Source of the DNA: DAINPP01 sp036743375
GTDB lineage: Bacteria > Thermotogota > Thermotogae > MWEM01
DNA length: 21,697 bases
Direction: 5' to 3'
NCBI GenBank assembly: GCA_036743375.1
Contig: DAINPP010000049.1
Coordinates: 1-21,697 of the forward strand
In this document: positions 14,898-21,697 of the stretch, one piece after another
How the letters are laid out: each line of letters begins with the position of its first letter
Numbering within the stretch: the stretch's first letter is position 1
Program-made: the position numbers and the translations under genes
Notes under the pieces: generated by a model
The model's database searches: none
Told to the model about the DNA's origin: nothing
What the model saw: only the letters and a program-made list of their open reading frames with translations

Positions 14898-15505
14898 ATG
14901 AAAAAACTTTTAGCGGTATTAATCGTGGTCATTGTCGTAAGTGGTATGGTATTAGCAGCGGGCGGAAACAGAAACTCTAGTTCAGCACAGAACGTACAAG
15001 CGTACATGGGAAGAGGCGTACAGGGAGCAGAAAACAACGGCGTCTGTACAGAAGAGTGTGAAGACTGCGGACTCACTCCACAGGATGGAACGGGAAATCA
15101 GTACGGTTATTCACAGGCAACCAAGGGAAATGGAACAAGAATGAACGCGCAGACAGTCACGGGAAGAGGCGTACAGGGAGCAGGAAACAACGGTGTCTGT
15201 ACGGAAGAGTGTGAAGACTGCGGACTCACTCCACAGGATGGAACGGGAAATCAGTACGNNNNNNNNNNNNNNNNNNNNNNNNNNNNNNNNNNNNNNNNNN
15301 NNNNNNNNNNNNNNNNNNNNNNNNNNNNNNNNNNNNNNNNNNNNNNNNNNNNNNNNNNGGAAATGGAACAAGAATGAACGCGCAGACAGTCACGGGAAGA
15401 GGCGTACAGGGAGTTGGAAACAACGGTGTCTGTACGGAAGAGTGTGAAGACTGCGGACTCACTTCACAGGATGGAACCGGAAATCAGTTTGGAAGAAATC
15501 AGTAA
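14898..15505 (+). CDS. Secreted protein of tandem cysteine-rich 51-residue repeats (contains assembly gap)
   Basis: The ATG follows AGGAGG with an eight-base gap. A signal peptide (MKKLLAVLIVVIVVSGMVLAAG) leads into a Ser/Asn-rich stretch, then tandem repeats of 51 residues: GRGVQGAGNNG, VCTEECEDCGL, TPQDGTGNQYG, a spacer with NGTRMNAQTVT. Each carries C-x3-C-x2-C. The last copy ends TSQDGTGNQFGRNQ-stop (TAA 15503-15505). The 100-N run at 15259-15358 puts the two sides in different frames, but a gap of 20 bases, or 20 plus a multiple of 153, restores one frame throughout. I do not recognise the family. The acidic triple-cysteine unit could bind metal or form disulphides outside the cell. It has its own promoter with phased repeats and its own terminator. 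Confidence 0.8.
15008..15505 (+). repeat. 153-bp in-frame tandem repeats
   Basis: The block starting GGGAAGAGGCGTACAGG occurs at 15008, 15161 and, after the gap, 15394. The first two are exactly 153 bases apart and differ at only a few positions. The total copy number is unknown because the gap lies inside the array. Confidence 0.9.
15259..15358. other. Assembly gap (100 Ns)
   Basis: Exactly 100 Ns, a customary placeholder length. It falls within the tandem repeats, where short reads cannot be placed uniquely, so the size is not to be trusted. Confidence 0.95.
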
Positions 15506-15520
15506 ACAGAAAAATGATCA

Positions 15521-15567
15521 AAAGACAAAAAAGATACTGCGTAAAATGCAGTATCTTTTTTGTCTTT
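15521..15567. terminator. Bidirectional terminator after the cysteine-repeat gene
   Basis: A perfect 20-bp stem, 15521-15540 with 15548-15567, with a seven-base loop. The closing pairs are GATACTGC/GCAGTATC and the outer part is A-rich/T-rich. It also lies 31 bases beyond the end of the convergent DJ-1/PfpI gene, so it can end the long minus-strand transcript too. Confidence 0.92.
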
Positions 15568-15597
15568 ACTATATAAAAACCTTGGACAATTATAAGA

Positions 15598-16140
15598 TTA
15601 TGGATGTCTGAAAAGGTCTATCAGATCTTCTCTTTCGCCCTCTTCAAAAACTTCAAGGGCATCACCTATTTGGAGTGCAAATTCTGTAAATCCGTTACCT
15701 GTTGCTGTAATGATGTTTCCATCTCTGACGGCATATTCATCGACAAAATTGGTTAAATCAAAGCCCTTACGATCTTCAGGTGCGGCTGATGTGGTAAATT
15801 TCTTCCCCTCAAGAACACCTGCCCATAGAAGTGCAACAGGGCCTGCACAGATGGCACCAATCAGTTTTTTCTGATCATTGAACTTCCGAATGATATCAAA
15901 AAGTTCCTCTCTACCTTCATAATGTTCCGGATATCCCCCAGGGATAATCAGTACATCATAATCGTCCGGGTTAATCTGATCTATTGATTTCTCGGGTTTA
16001 AAAGGAAGTGTACATACTCCCTTTAGGGGGGTTGTATCGAATCCGAAAGTATCAACTTCACCATGAAGATTTAAAACAAAAGCGGCAGGAGCTGCTTCCC
16101 ATTCCGCAACGGTTTCATACAAAAAGATCAGTGATTTCAA
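15598..16140 (-). CDS. DJ-1/PfpI family protein
   Basis: I choose the TTG at 16140, with AAGGAG eight bases upstream; a GTG three codons earlier would begin inside that site. The 180-residue protein has the DJ-1/PfpI fold: FLYETVAEWE with the conserved Glu near the start, VLIIPGGYPEHY, and the nucleophile elbow GAICAGPVALLW with Cys98. Family members include glyoxalase/deglycase-like enzymes, chaperones and proteases; the exact activity is unknown. It follows the PBP2 gene by 55 bases in the same direction and is probably the last gene of that transcript, although a TATAAT at 16192-16187 could give it a separate start. Confidence 0.85.
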   Translation of the reverse strand: MKSLIFLYETVAEWEAAPAAFVLNLHGEVDTFGFDTTPLKGVCTLPFKPEKSIDQINPDDYDVLIIPGGYPEHYEGREELFDIIRKFNDQKKLIGAICAGPVALLWAGVLEGKKFTTSAAPEDRKGFDLTNFVDEYAVRDGNIITATGNGFTEFALQIGDALEVFEEGEREDLIDLFRHP

Positions 16141-16195
16141 GATTATCACTCCTTTAAGAGATTAAGATATGATATGTAGATCTCGTATTATATCA

Positions 16196-17926
16196 TTATT
16201 TGTCATCAGATCCGAGAAGCAGATAGTCAAAGATCTCCTTTGCGATCGGAGCTGCTGCATCTCCACCGTATCCGCCTTTTTCGACAAGGACAAGTACACA
16301 ATATTCGGGATCATCAAAGGGATAGATCCCTCCGAAAAAGGCATTGTAGACTCCGTCTTCTCCTGTTTCGGCAGTTCCTGTCTTTGAAGCCAGCCTTGTC
16401 TTATACTCCGAATCCTTAAAGACGGGATAGGCTGTTCCCCCGGATTGAGAAGCCCCGGCGTTCATGGCGTATTTCAAATAAGTCCAGTGACTTTCCGGAA
16501 GGCTGAGATATGTCTGCGGGATGGTAAAGGGATTGGCCGTGATGAATGAATCGTTCTTTTTGCCCTCCAGGGCAATTAATTCAAACAGCTTGACCAGTTC
16601 AATCGGCGTAAGCTGTACGTAACCCTGTCCGATAGACGAAAGCACCGTATCCCCGAGATACCAGTTTTCTCCTGTAAATTCCTTTTTCCAGTATCTTGAC
16701 GGGTAGATGCCCTCTACCTCTCCGGGAATCTGTATATTGCTGAGCTTATCGAGTCCGATGGTATCGCTGACACTCTTCAGATAATCTATTCCCATTTCCA
16801 ATCCGGCGTTATAGAAATAAACATTACATGATTTTTTAATCGCTTCAAAGAGTGTTACCGTTCCATGGCCGGTAGAGACCCAGTCATTGTATTTGTATTC
16901 GGTCGTTCCATCGTTTGAATAAAGTGAAAAACTACCCTCGCAAAAGACACGGCCTGTGATGAAATCATAGGTTGTCTTTTCTTTTCCACCTATGGCACAG
17001 ATGGCCATAAATGGCTTAATCAAGCTTCCAGGATTGTATCGTGCGGAAATTGCCCTGTCGAGGAACACTTTATCCTCGTTGGAAACGATGTTGTTCCATT
17101 TTTCTACCGGGATACTTTCAGACATCTCATAGCTTTCATAATAGGGTTTTGAAACCAGTGCCAAGACTTCGCCCGTTTTAGGCCTTGTGACAATTCCCAC
17201 GGCGGGATTTTCAAACTCATTGAGCAGTGTTTCGATGTATTTCTGAAGATCATAATCTACGGACAGATAAATGTCCTGCCCCTTCTGGGGTTTTCTCAAC
17301 CAGGTATTCTGCAGCTGCCTGGTGATCGAATCCACCTCCACCTGCTGTATGCCCGGAATGCCGTTGAGTGTGTCTTCAAAACTCTTTTCTATTCCGGCGA
17401 CTCCCTGAAGATCCCGATTGACATAACCGACAATATGACTCAGACTGCCTTCAAACTGATACTTTCTTTCAAAATTGTAGATGATCTTTATCAGTGGATT
17501 TGTGACTGAAAGGTCGGGTCGGATCTTTATATCCTCATTTTTATTATAGGCATCGGTTATATCGATCGTAGAGATTCCGGTCATCAAAGATATGTCATCG
17601 ATCAGATCCGTTCTGTTTGATCCGTAAATTCCCTTAAAGCTCTCTGAAATATCGATATAACGGTTAACGGTTGTATAAGCGAGCAGTTTTCCGTTCCGGT
17701 CGTATATATTTCCGCGATAGGCGGGGATTTCTATCCTGCGCATCCTGATTTCGTCGAAGTATTTGGAATAAGCCTCTTTCTGATTGATCTGAAGGTCATA
17801 GGTCCTGTAGATAAAAACAGAAAAAACAACAAAAAGGGCGATCCATAACAGGATTACCCTTTTGTTGTGTTCTCTTTTTTTCTTTATTATTTTTAGATTT
17901 ATATCTTTAAAACTACCTTTCCGCAT
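16196..17926 (-). CDS. mrdA: Penicillin-binding protein 2 (peptidoglycan transpeptidase)
   Basis: A 576-residue class B PBP: short basic cytosolic tail, one membrane anchor (about 24-41), a pedestal domain opening with IEIPAYRGNIYDRNGKLLA, then the transpeptidase domain. The active-site motifs are intact: SLIK (Ser301-Lys304), SCN (Ser366-Asn368) and KTG (515-517). It cross-links peptidoglycan during cell elongation together with a RodA-type partner, which is not in this window; no MreC/MreD either. The symbol rests on domain layout and length; a FtsI/SpoVD-type role is less likely since no PASTA domain follows. The ATG overlaps the end of the threonine dehydrogenase gene by 28 bases and has only a weak ribosome site (GGAAGCTGGAAC), so translation probably depends on the upstream gene. 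Confidence 0.88.
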   Translation of the reverse strand: MRKGSFKDINLKIIKKKREHNKRVILLWIALFVVFSVFIYRTYDLQINQKEAYSKYFDEIRMRRIEIPAYRGNIYDRNGKLLAYTTVNRYIDISESFKGIYGSNRTDLIDDISLMTGISTIDITDAYNKNEDIKIRPDLSVTNPLIKIIYNFERKYQFEGSLSHIVGYVNRDLQGVAGIEKSFEDTLNGIPGIQQVEVDSITRQLQNTWLRKPQKGQDIYLSVDYDLQKYIETLLNEFENPAVGIVTRPKTGEVLALVSKPYYESYEMSESIPVEKWNNIVSNEDKVFLDRAISARYNPGSLIKPFMAICAIGGKEKTTYDFITGRVFCEGSFSLYSNDGTTEYKYNDWVSTGHGTVTLFEAIKKSCNVYFYNAGLEMGIDYLKSVSDTIGLDKLSNIQIPGEVEGIYPSRYWKKEFTGENWYLGDTVLSSIGQGYVQLTPIELVKLFELIALEGKKNDSFITANPFTIPQTYLSLPESHWTYLKYAMNAGASQSGGTAYPVFKDSEYKTRLASKTGTAETGEDGVYNAFFGGIYPFDDPEYCVLVLVEKGGYGGDAAAPIAKEIFDYLLLGSDDK

Positions 17927-18936
17927 GTTCCAGCTTCCATTTTGTCAAAGCCTTCCTGCCAGTTTTCAAATGGAATGACATCGGTGATGATTTTGTCGAG
18001 ATCTATTTTTTTGGTGTTGAGAAGACTTGAGAGTGTATACCATGTATCAAACATCCTTCTTCCGGTGATACCGTACATGGTGATATTCTTGAATATTGCC
18101 TCGTTGATGTTCAGATCAACGGTGCTGTTGAACACACCAAGGATAGAGATGTGTCCACCGGGCATAACTGATTTGATTCCAAGGTTGAACGCGCTCTCAT
18201 TTCCGGACATTTCGAGAACGGCATCTACACCTTCACCATTCGTGATCTCCATGATCTTGGCATAGGCATCTTCCTTTGCAGGATTGATAAGATAATCAGC
18301 CCCATTCTTTTTTGCGAGTTCAAGCCTGTAATCCTTCACTTCGCTGACGATGACAGGTCCCGCACCAACCGCATGGGCGACCTGAATAGCCATTGCTCCG
18401 ATAGGACCGGCGCCTGTGATGAGTACGCTCTTTCCCGTTATATTTCCACTGGTTGCCGTATACACCGCATTACCAAGCGGTTCCTGTACGGAGGCCATAT
18501 ACGGCGGCATATTCGGATCATTCTTCCAGAGAACCACTTCCGGAACCCTTGCGTATTCCGCAAATATACCGTCTCTGTCGACTCCAAGAATTTCCATGTC
18601 CTTGCAGATATGCATCTTTCCCGTTCTACACTGCTTACAAACCTTACAGGGAATATGCGTTTCAGCGGAGACAAAATCTCCCTCTTTAACGAGCTTTACA
18701 TTCTTTCCAACCTTTACCACTTCACCTGAAAACTCATGTCCGCCAATCTGAGGGGTCTTGATTCTGTTCTGTGACCATTCATTCCATTCGTAGATATGAA
18801 GATCCGTTCCACAAATTGATGCATATTTAACCTTTACGAGAACCTCGTCGTCTCTGAGATCTTCCGGAATTGGGACTTCCTTTAGTGTGAAGCCTCTTTC
18901 CGGTCTCTCTTTTACCAATGCTTTCATTGTTCCCAT
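17899..18936 (-). CDS. tdh: L-threonine 3-dehydrogenase, zinc-dependent
   Basis: A 345-residue zinc medium-chain dehydrogenase. Catalytic zinc ligands Cys42, His67 and Glu68, the structural zinc cysteines 97, 100, 103 and 111, and the Rossmann loop GAGPIGAMA (from 175) are all present. CGTDLHIYEWNEW is characteristic of threonine dehydrogenase, which oxidises threonine to 2-amino-3-ketobutyrate with NAD+. The usual partner, ketobutyrate CoA ligase (kbl), is not nearby. Of three close in-frame ATGs, the one at 18936 is nine bases from GGGAGG; the one at 18945 abuts it with no gap. The gene begins about 110 bases inside the ygiQ frame and ends 28 bases inside the PBP2 gene, a dense operon. Confidence 0.9.
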   Translation of the reverse strand: MGTMKALVKERPERGFTLKEVPIPEDLRDDEVLVKVKYASICGTDLHIYEWNEWSQNRIKTPQIGGHEFSGEVVKVGKNVKLVKEGDFVSAETHIPCKVCKQCRTGKMHICKDMEILGVDRDGIFAEYARVPEVVLWKNDPNMPPYMASVQEPLGNAVYTATSGNITGKSVLITGAGPIGAMAIQVAHAVGAGPVIVSEVKDYRLELAKKNGADYLINPAKEDAYAKIMEITNGEGVDAVLEMSGNESAFNLGIKSVMPGGHISILGVFNSTVDLNINEAIFKNITMYGITGRRMFDTWYTLSSLLNTKKIDLDKIITDVIPFENWQEGFDKMEAGTCGKVVLKI

Positions 18937-20662
18937 TTTTTTCATCCTCCCGTAGCTCTAAAAGAGCTCTTTTCTTGAAATCTGTTCTTTCTTTTTCTTT
19001 TTTGACAGTATTTATTTTTTTCATTGTATCCGGATCAAGTTCCGTATAATACATAGTCGTAGATAAGGTGGATGGTGTCGGAGTGAAAATTTGTATTGGC
19101 TGTTTATGGTCTTTGAAAAATTTTCTGATCTCGGAAGATAGTTCAACGTTTTCCTTCTTCCCCTCGCCGGGATGTCCGACCATCAGATAAGCGGTGATAT
19201 GCTGAGTCTTTCCCGCATCATTGCAGATTGTATAAAAATCACGAAAGAAGCGTTCAAAATCCGTTTTTGTGTTCTTCCCCATCCGATTCAGTACGTCATT
19301 GGAAAAATGTTCGGGAGCTGCTTTCAACAGACCACTTGTGTGCTTGAGCACAAGCTGTTTCATGAAGTGTTTACCATTTTTATCATCGGCATAAATCAGA
19401 TCCGGACGAATTCCAGATGAGATGAAGATATACTTAACCCCCTGAATTTTAGCAACGGTATTTAATAATCTCAGATAGTTTTCATGATTGGGTTTTAAGG
19501 CCTTGCAGACAGTTGGAAAAATGCAGCGTTTATCGGCACAGGGGCCGCTTTTAATCTTTTTTTCACAATCATAGCCGTACATATTGGCCGTTGGCCCACC
19601 AAGATCGGAGATTGTGCCGTGGAAATCGTCTCTCTCGGTCAACGCTTCAACCTCACTGACGATAGAACTGATCGAACGGGATTGAATGGTTCTCCCCTGA
19701 TGCAGTGCAATGGCACAAAAATTACATTCTCCGTAACATCCTCTGTGTGTGATGATAGAAGTTGCGATAGAATCGAGAGATTTAAGAGGTCCTTTTTTCC
19801 TCAGATTTGGATGAACGGCCTTTTTATAGGGTAACCCGTAGACCATGTCCATTTCTTTGGTAGAAAGCGGTGGAGCAGGTGGATTCTGAACGATAAATCT
19901 ATTTCCATCCTTCTGAACGATTGCATGATTGTCTAATGATGTTATCGTCTTGTAGAAAGTGGAGAAGCCCTTGGCATATTCTTCCTTATCGGAATTAACC
20001 GTTTCAAACGAAGGCAGTTCGATACTGTCTTCAGAGAACTCTTCAGCAGAATTCGTTATGTAAGCCGTACCGGGTAAGTAACGTATATTCTGAAACGGTA
20101 CGCCTCGTTTCAGAAGCTCGGCTGTCTTTAACAGTGCCGTTTCAGCCATACCAAAATAAAGCAGATCGGCTTTTGAATCCAGCAGGATGGAGTGACGAAC
20201 CTTATTCTGCCAATAGTCATAATGTGCAAAGCGTCTGAGACTCGCTTCAAGTCCGCCGATGATTAGCGGAATTCCTTTAAATACCTGCCTAACCCAGTTT
20301 GAATAAACGATAACCGCCCTGTTGGGTCTTTTTCCGGATTTCGATTCGAAAGAATAATCATCTGTTTTTCTGGGTTTTCCTGACGCAGTGTAATTGGCCA
20401 CCATCGAATCCACATTTCCTGAGGTGATCCCTACAAAATATTTTGGTTGAGGGAGGGCCATCAGCGATTCGGGTGATTCGGGTTGTGAAATAACCATCAC
20501 CTTCATCCCCGCACTTTCAAGGATTCTTGCTACGATTGCCACACCAAAAGACGGGTGATCGACATACACATCACCGGTAATCAACAATACATCTATCTCA
20601 TTCCATCCGGTTGCTTTATAGGAATCTAAATCGACAGGAATCCATCCGGTGTCACTTGCCAT
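18827..20662 (-). CDS. ygiQ: YgiQ family radical SAM protein
   Basis: The ATG at 20662 has GAGG six bases upstream and overlaps the end of the sigma-factor gene by 11 bases; a TTG 14 codons earlier is less likely. The 611-residue protein has a B12-binding-like N-terminal region (WIPVDLDSYKATGWNEIDVLLITGDVYVDHPSFG), then a radical SAM domain with the cluster motif CYGECNFC (Cys309, Cys313, Cys316). The family-specific end is TPTPSTLSTTMYYTELDP. The reaction of YgiQ proteins is not established. Conserved sequence ends around KKRALLEL; the last 40 or so residues, very basic (GKRLHTKG, QRRRGSRKG), are encoded within the start of tdh and look like read-through after loss of an earlier stop. Confidence 0.9.
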   Translation of the reverse strand: MASDTGWIPVDLDSYKATGWNEIDVLLITGDVYVDHPSFGVAIVARILESAGMKVMVISQPESPESLMALPQPKYFVGITSGNVDSMVANYTASGKPRKTDDYSFESKSGKRPNRAVIVYSNWVRQVFKGIPLIIGGLEASLRRFAHYDYWQNKVRHSILLDSKADLLYFGMAETALLKTAELLKRGVPFQNIRYLPGTAYITNSAEEFSEDSIELPSFETVNSDKEEYAKGFSTFYKTITSLDNHAIVQKDGNRFIVQNPPAPPLSTKEMDMVYGLPYKKAVHPNLRKKGPLKSLDSIATSIITHRGCYGECNFCAIALHQGRTIQSRSISSIVSEVEALTERDDFHGTISDLGGPTANMYGYDCEKKIKSGPCADKRCIFPTVCKALKPNHENYLRLLNTVAKIQGVKYIFISSGIRPDLIYADDKNGKHFMKQLVLKHTSGLLKAAPEHFSNDVLNRMGKNTKTDFERFFRDFYTICNDAGKTQHITAYLMVGHPGEGKKENVELSSEIRKFFKDHKQPIQIFTPTPSTLSTTMYYTELDPDTMKKINTVKKEKERTDFKKRALLELREDEKNGNNESIGKRETGKRLHTKGSPNSGRSQRRRGSRKG

Positions 20663-21299
20663 TATTCGCCTCTGAAGGAGTATAGTATTCAGTTTCTGAT
20701 TCAAGCAGTTTTTTCAGTTTCTTCCTGCATCTCAATAATTTTGTTCCGACCGTACCGATGGGAATACCCATCTGTTCCGAGATTTCCTTGTATTTCATCC
20801 CTTCAGCCGAAAGCAGCAGCATCTGGCGGCAATCGTCAGGAAGTTTTTCTAATATTTTTCTGTATTCTTCGATCTTCATTTCCTGAATGGCGAGATCGAG
20901 CGGACTGTCAGATAATTCATTTTCTGTAATTTCGAGGAATGAATTATCCCCATCCGACCCCATATCGGCATCTAATGCGACAGTATTTGAATCGGCACGT
21001 TTTTTTGCGCTTCTCTGCCTGTGTTTATCTATAGAAATATGAGCAGCCGTCGTTGCCAGAAACGCCTTGAGATTCTTGACCCTCGATAAATCCTCAAAGG
21101 CCATTCTCATGAACGTTTCCTGCACGATATCTTCAGCGGCTTCTTTAAAATCCGGGTACTTGTAACTAACAACCGCCTTGAGGTATTTTCCATACCGTTT
21201 GTATACCTCTTCCCAGAATTTTCTTTCACCTATTTTTTCTCTTTTTCTTATCAGTTCCTTATCATCTAAATGCTCTAACCTTCTCCCAAATATGGGCAT
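20652..21299 (-). CDS. ECF-like RNA polymerase sigma factor
   Basis: A 215-residue sigma-70-family protein. Region 2 spans about 27-97 (FWEEVYKRYGKYLKAV, AAEDIVQETFMRM, LKAFLATTAAHISIDKHRQR). Region 4 spans about 135-200 with the helix-turn-helix MKYKEISEQMGIPIGTVGTKLLRCRKKL. Between them is an acidic linker of about 40 residues, and regions 1 and 3 are absent, as in ECF sigma factors. No anti-sigma gene is next to it; ygiQ overlaps its end instead. The ATG has GAGG 11 bases upstream, a long gap. It heads the ygiQ-tdh-PBP2-DJ-1 string, so it may control its own transcript or an envelope or stress response; that is inference. Confidence 0.88.
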   Translation of the reverse strand: MPIFGRRLEHLDDKELIRKREKIGERKFWEEVYKRYGKYLKAVVSYKYPDFKEAAEDIVQETFMRMAFEDLSRVKNLKAFLATTAAHISIDKHRQRSAKKRADSNTVALDADMGSDGDNSFLEITENELSDSPLDLAIQEMKIEEYRKILEKLPDDCRQMLLLSAEGMKYKEISEQMGIPIGTVGTKLLRCRKKLKKLLESETEYYTPSEANNGK

Positions 21300-21403
21300 T
21301 CTTTTTCATACCTCACAAATTAAAGTTCATATTGCTTAACAGCTATATTGTACCACGTCTCTCCCTATTTTGTGCGCTACTGTTTTACCGTAATGTTGAT
21401 TGA

Positions 21404-21432
21404 CTTATAATTGTAGATTTATTTTTATACAA
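21404..21432 (-). promoter_or_regulatory. Candidate promoter of the sigma-factor operon
   Basis: On the minus strand TTGTAT (21432-21427) and TATAAG (21409-21404) are 17 bases apart. The -10 matches five of six and the -35 three of six. It would leave a leader of about 100 bases before the sigma-factor ATG. Confidence 0.4.
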
Positions 21433-21697
21433 CGGACTAAGTAACACACTAAATCCAAAATAACCTCGATAAATATTCTCTCCTTAAAGGGAATGCCCGT
21501 ATTGAGTGATCGGACAGACATCCAAAGTGTATAAAGTGTACACTGATACGGAGGGATTATATACTCCTTTTATGATCAAGTTGTGATGAATGGAACAAAT
21601 TATACAAAATCAGAGAGGACTTAAGGACTGATGAAAAAGCAAGGCAAAGCGAACGGCTTAACCGAGAGATAACAATAAGGAAAAGGGGAGTTAATTG
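21433..21697. other. Non-coding region at the window end
   Basis: I find no gene of credible size on either strand. AGTGTA occurs at 21526 and 21535, the second inside the 10-bp palindrome AGTGTACACT (21535-21544), and GGAG/CTCC arms flank an A+T-rich core at about 21550-21567. The last bases read AGGGGAG, TTAA, TTG. That resembles a ribosome site with a TTG start at 21695, so a plus-strand gene may begin here or just beyond. Confidence 0.3.

Noticed and set aside
15008..15505. CRISPR array, suggested by regular repeats.
   Set aside because: The 153-bp units are contiguous, in frame and encode protein; there are no unique spacers.
21634..21675. A 13-codon frame (MKKQGKANGLTER) after a ribosome-like AAGGAC.
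   Set aside because: It is too short, and the two-base gap to the ATG is too small for a ribosome site.

Overview
The window reads as chromosome of a free-living, probably anaerobic bacterium with a peptidoglycan wall. It uses TGA as a stop and many AGA/AGG arginine codons. Shine-Dalgarno sites are strong (AGGAGG and GGAGG types) and TATAAT boxes are easy to see. Gene content includes PBP2, YgiQ, threonine dehydrogenase, an ErcA-type iron alcohol dehydrogenase, a lipoprotein and an Rpn nuclease. That fits anaerobes such as Spirochaetota, Thermotogota or Bacillota, but the phylum cannot be fixed from this sequence. A run of 100 Ns shows it is a draft scaffold.

Layout. 1-1740 is accessory DNA: the end of an A+T-rich unknown gene, then an Rpn nuclease gene on the minus strand. 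The Rpn gene has a near-perfect internal ribosome binding site, and a decayed copy of an Rpn 3' end lies upstream of it. 1856-4902 is a cluster of GNAT acetyltransferases. One is frameshifted, one lacks its C-terminus, and two flank a cysteine-rich DUF3795-type protein in a compact minus-strand operon. Its -10 box sits inside a perfect inverted repeat. 5212-8072 holds a PHP-family phosphoesterase, a fibronectin-III lipoprotein ending at a clear terminator, and an exported amidohydrolase. 8173-9666 is a sugar-epimerase-like enzyme fused to a C-terminal zinc-ribbon-like module.

9871-13764 holds another GNAT gene and then a coupled pair: an ErcA-like iron alcohol dehydrogenase whose stop overlaps the start of a soluble PAS hybrid histidine kinase. 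The pair has its own promoter and a 16-bp terminator hairpin, so it looks like a self-contained alcohol-response signalling unit. 13779-15567 has an auxin-efflux-type carrier divergent from a secreted protein built of 51-residue cysteine-rich repeats. An array of direct repeats at 11-bp spacing lies between them, as expected for an OmpR/PhoB-type regulator.

15598-21299 is a minus-strand string: ECF-like sigma factor, YgiQ, threonine dehydrogenase, PBP2, DJ-1/PfpI protein. The first four overlap end to start and are probably co-transcribed. The last 400 bases hold the sigma-factor promoter, no recognisable gene, and a ribosome-binding-like site at the very end.

Best leads: the intragenic Rpn antitoxin candidate, the ErcA-kinase pair, the 11-bp-phased repeats driving the cysteine-repeat protein with its mis-sized assembly gap, and the epimerase-zinc ribbon fusion.
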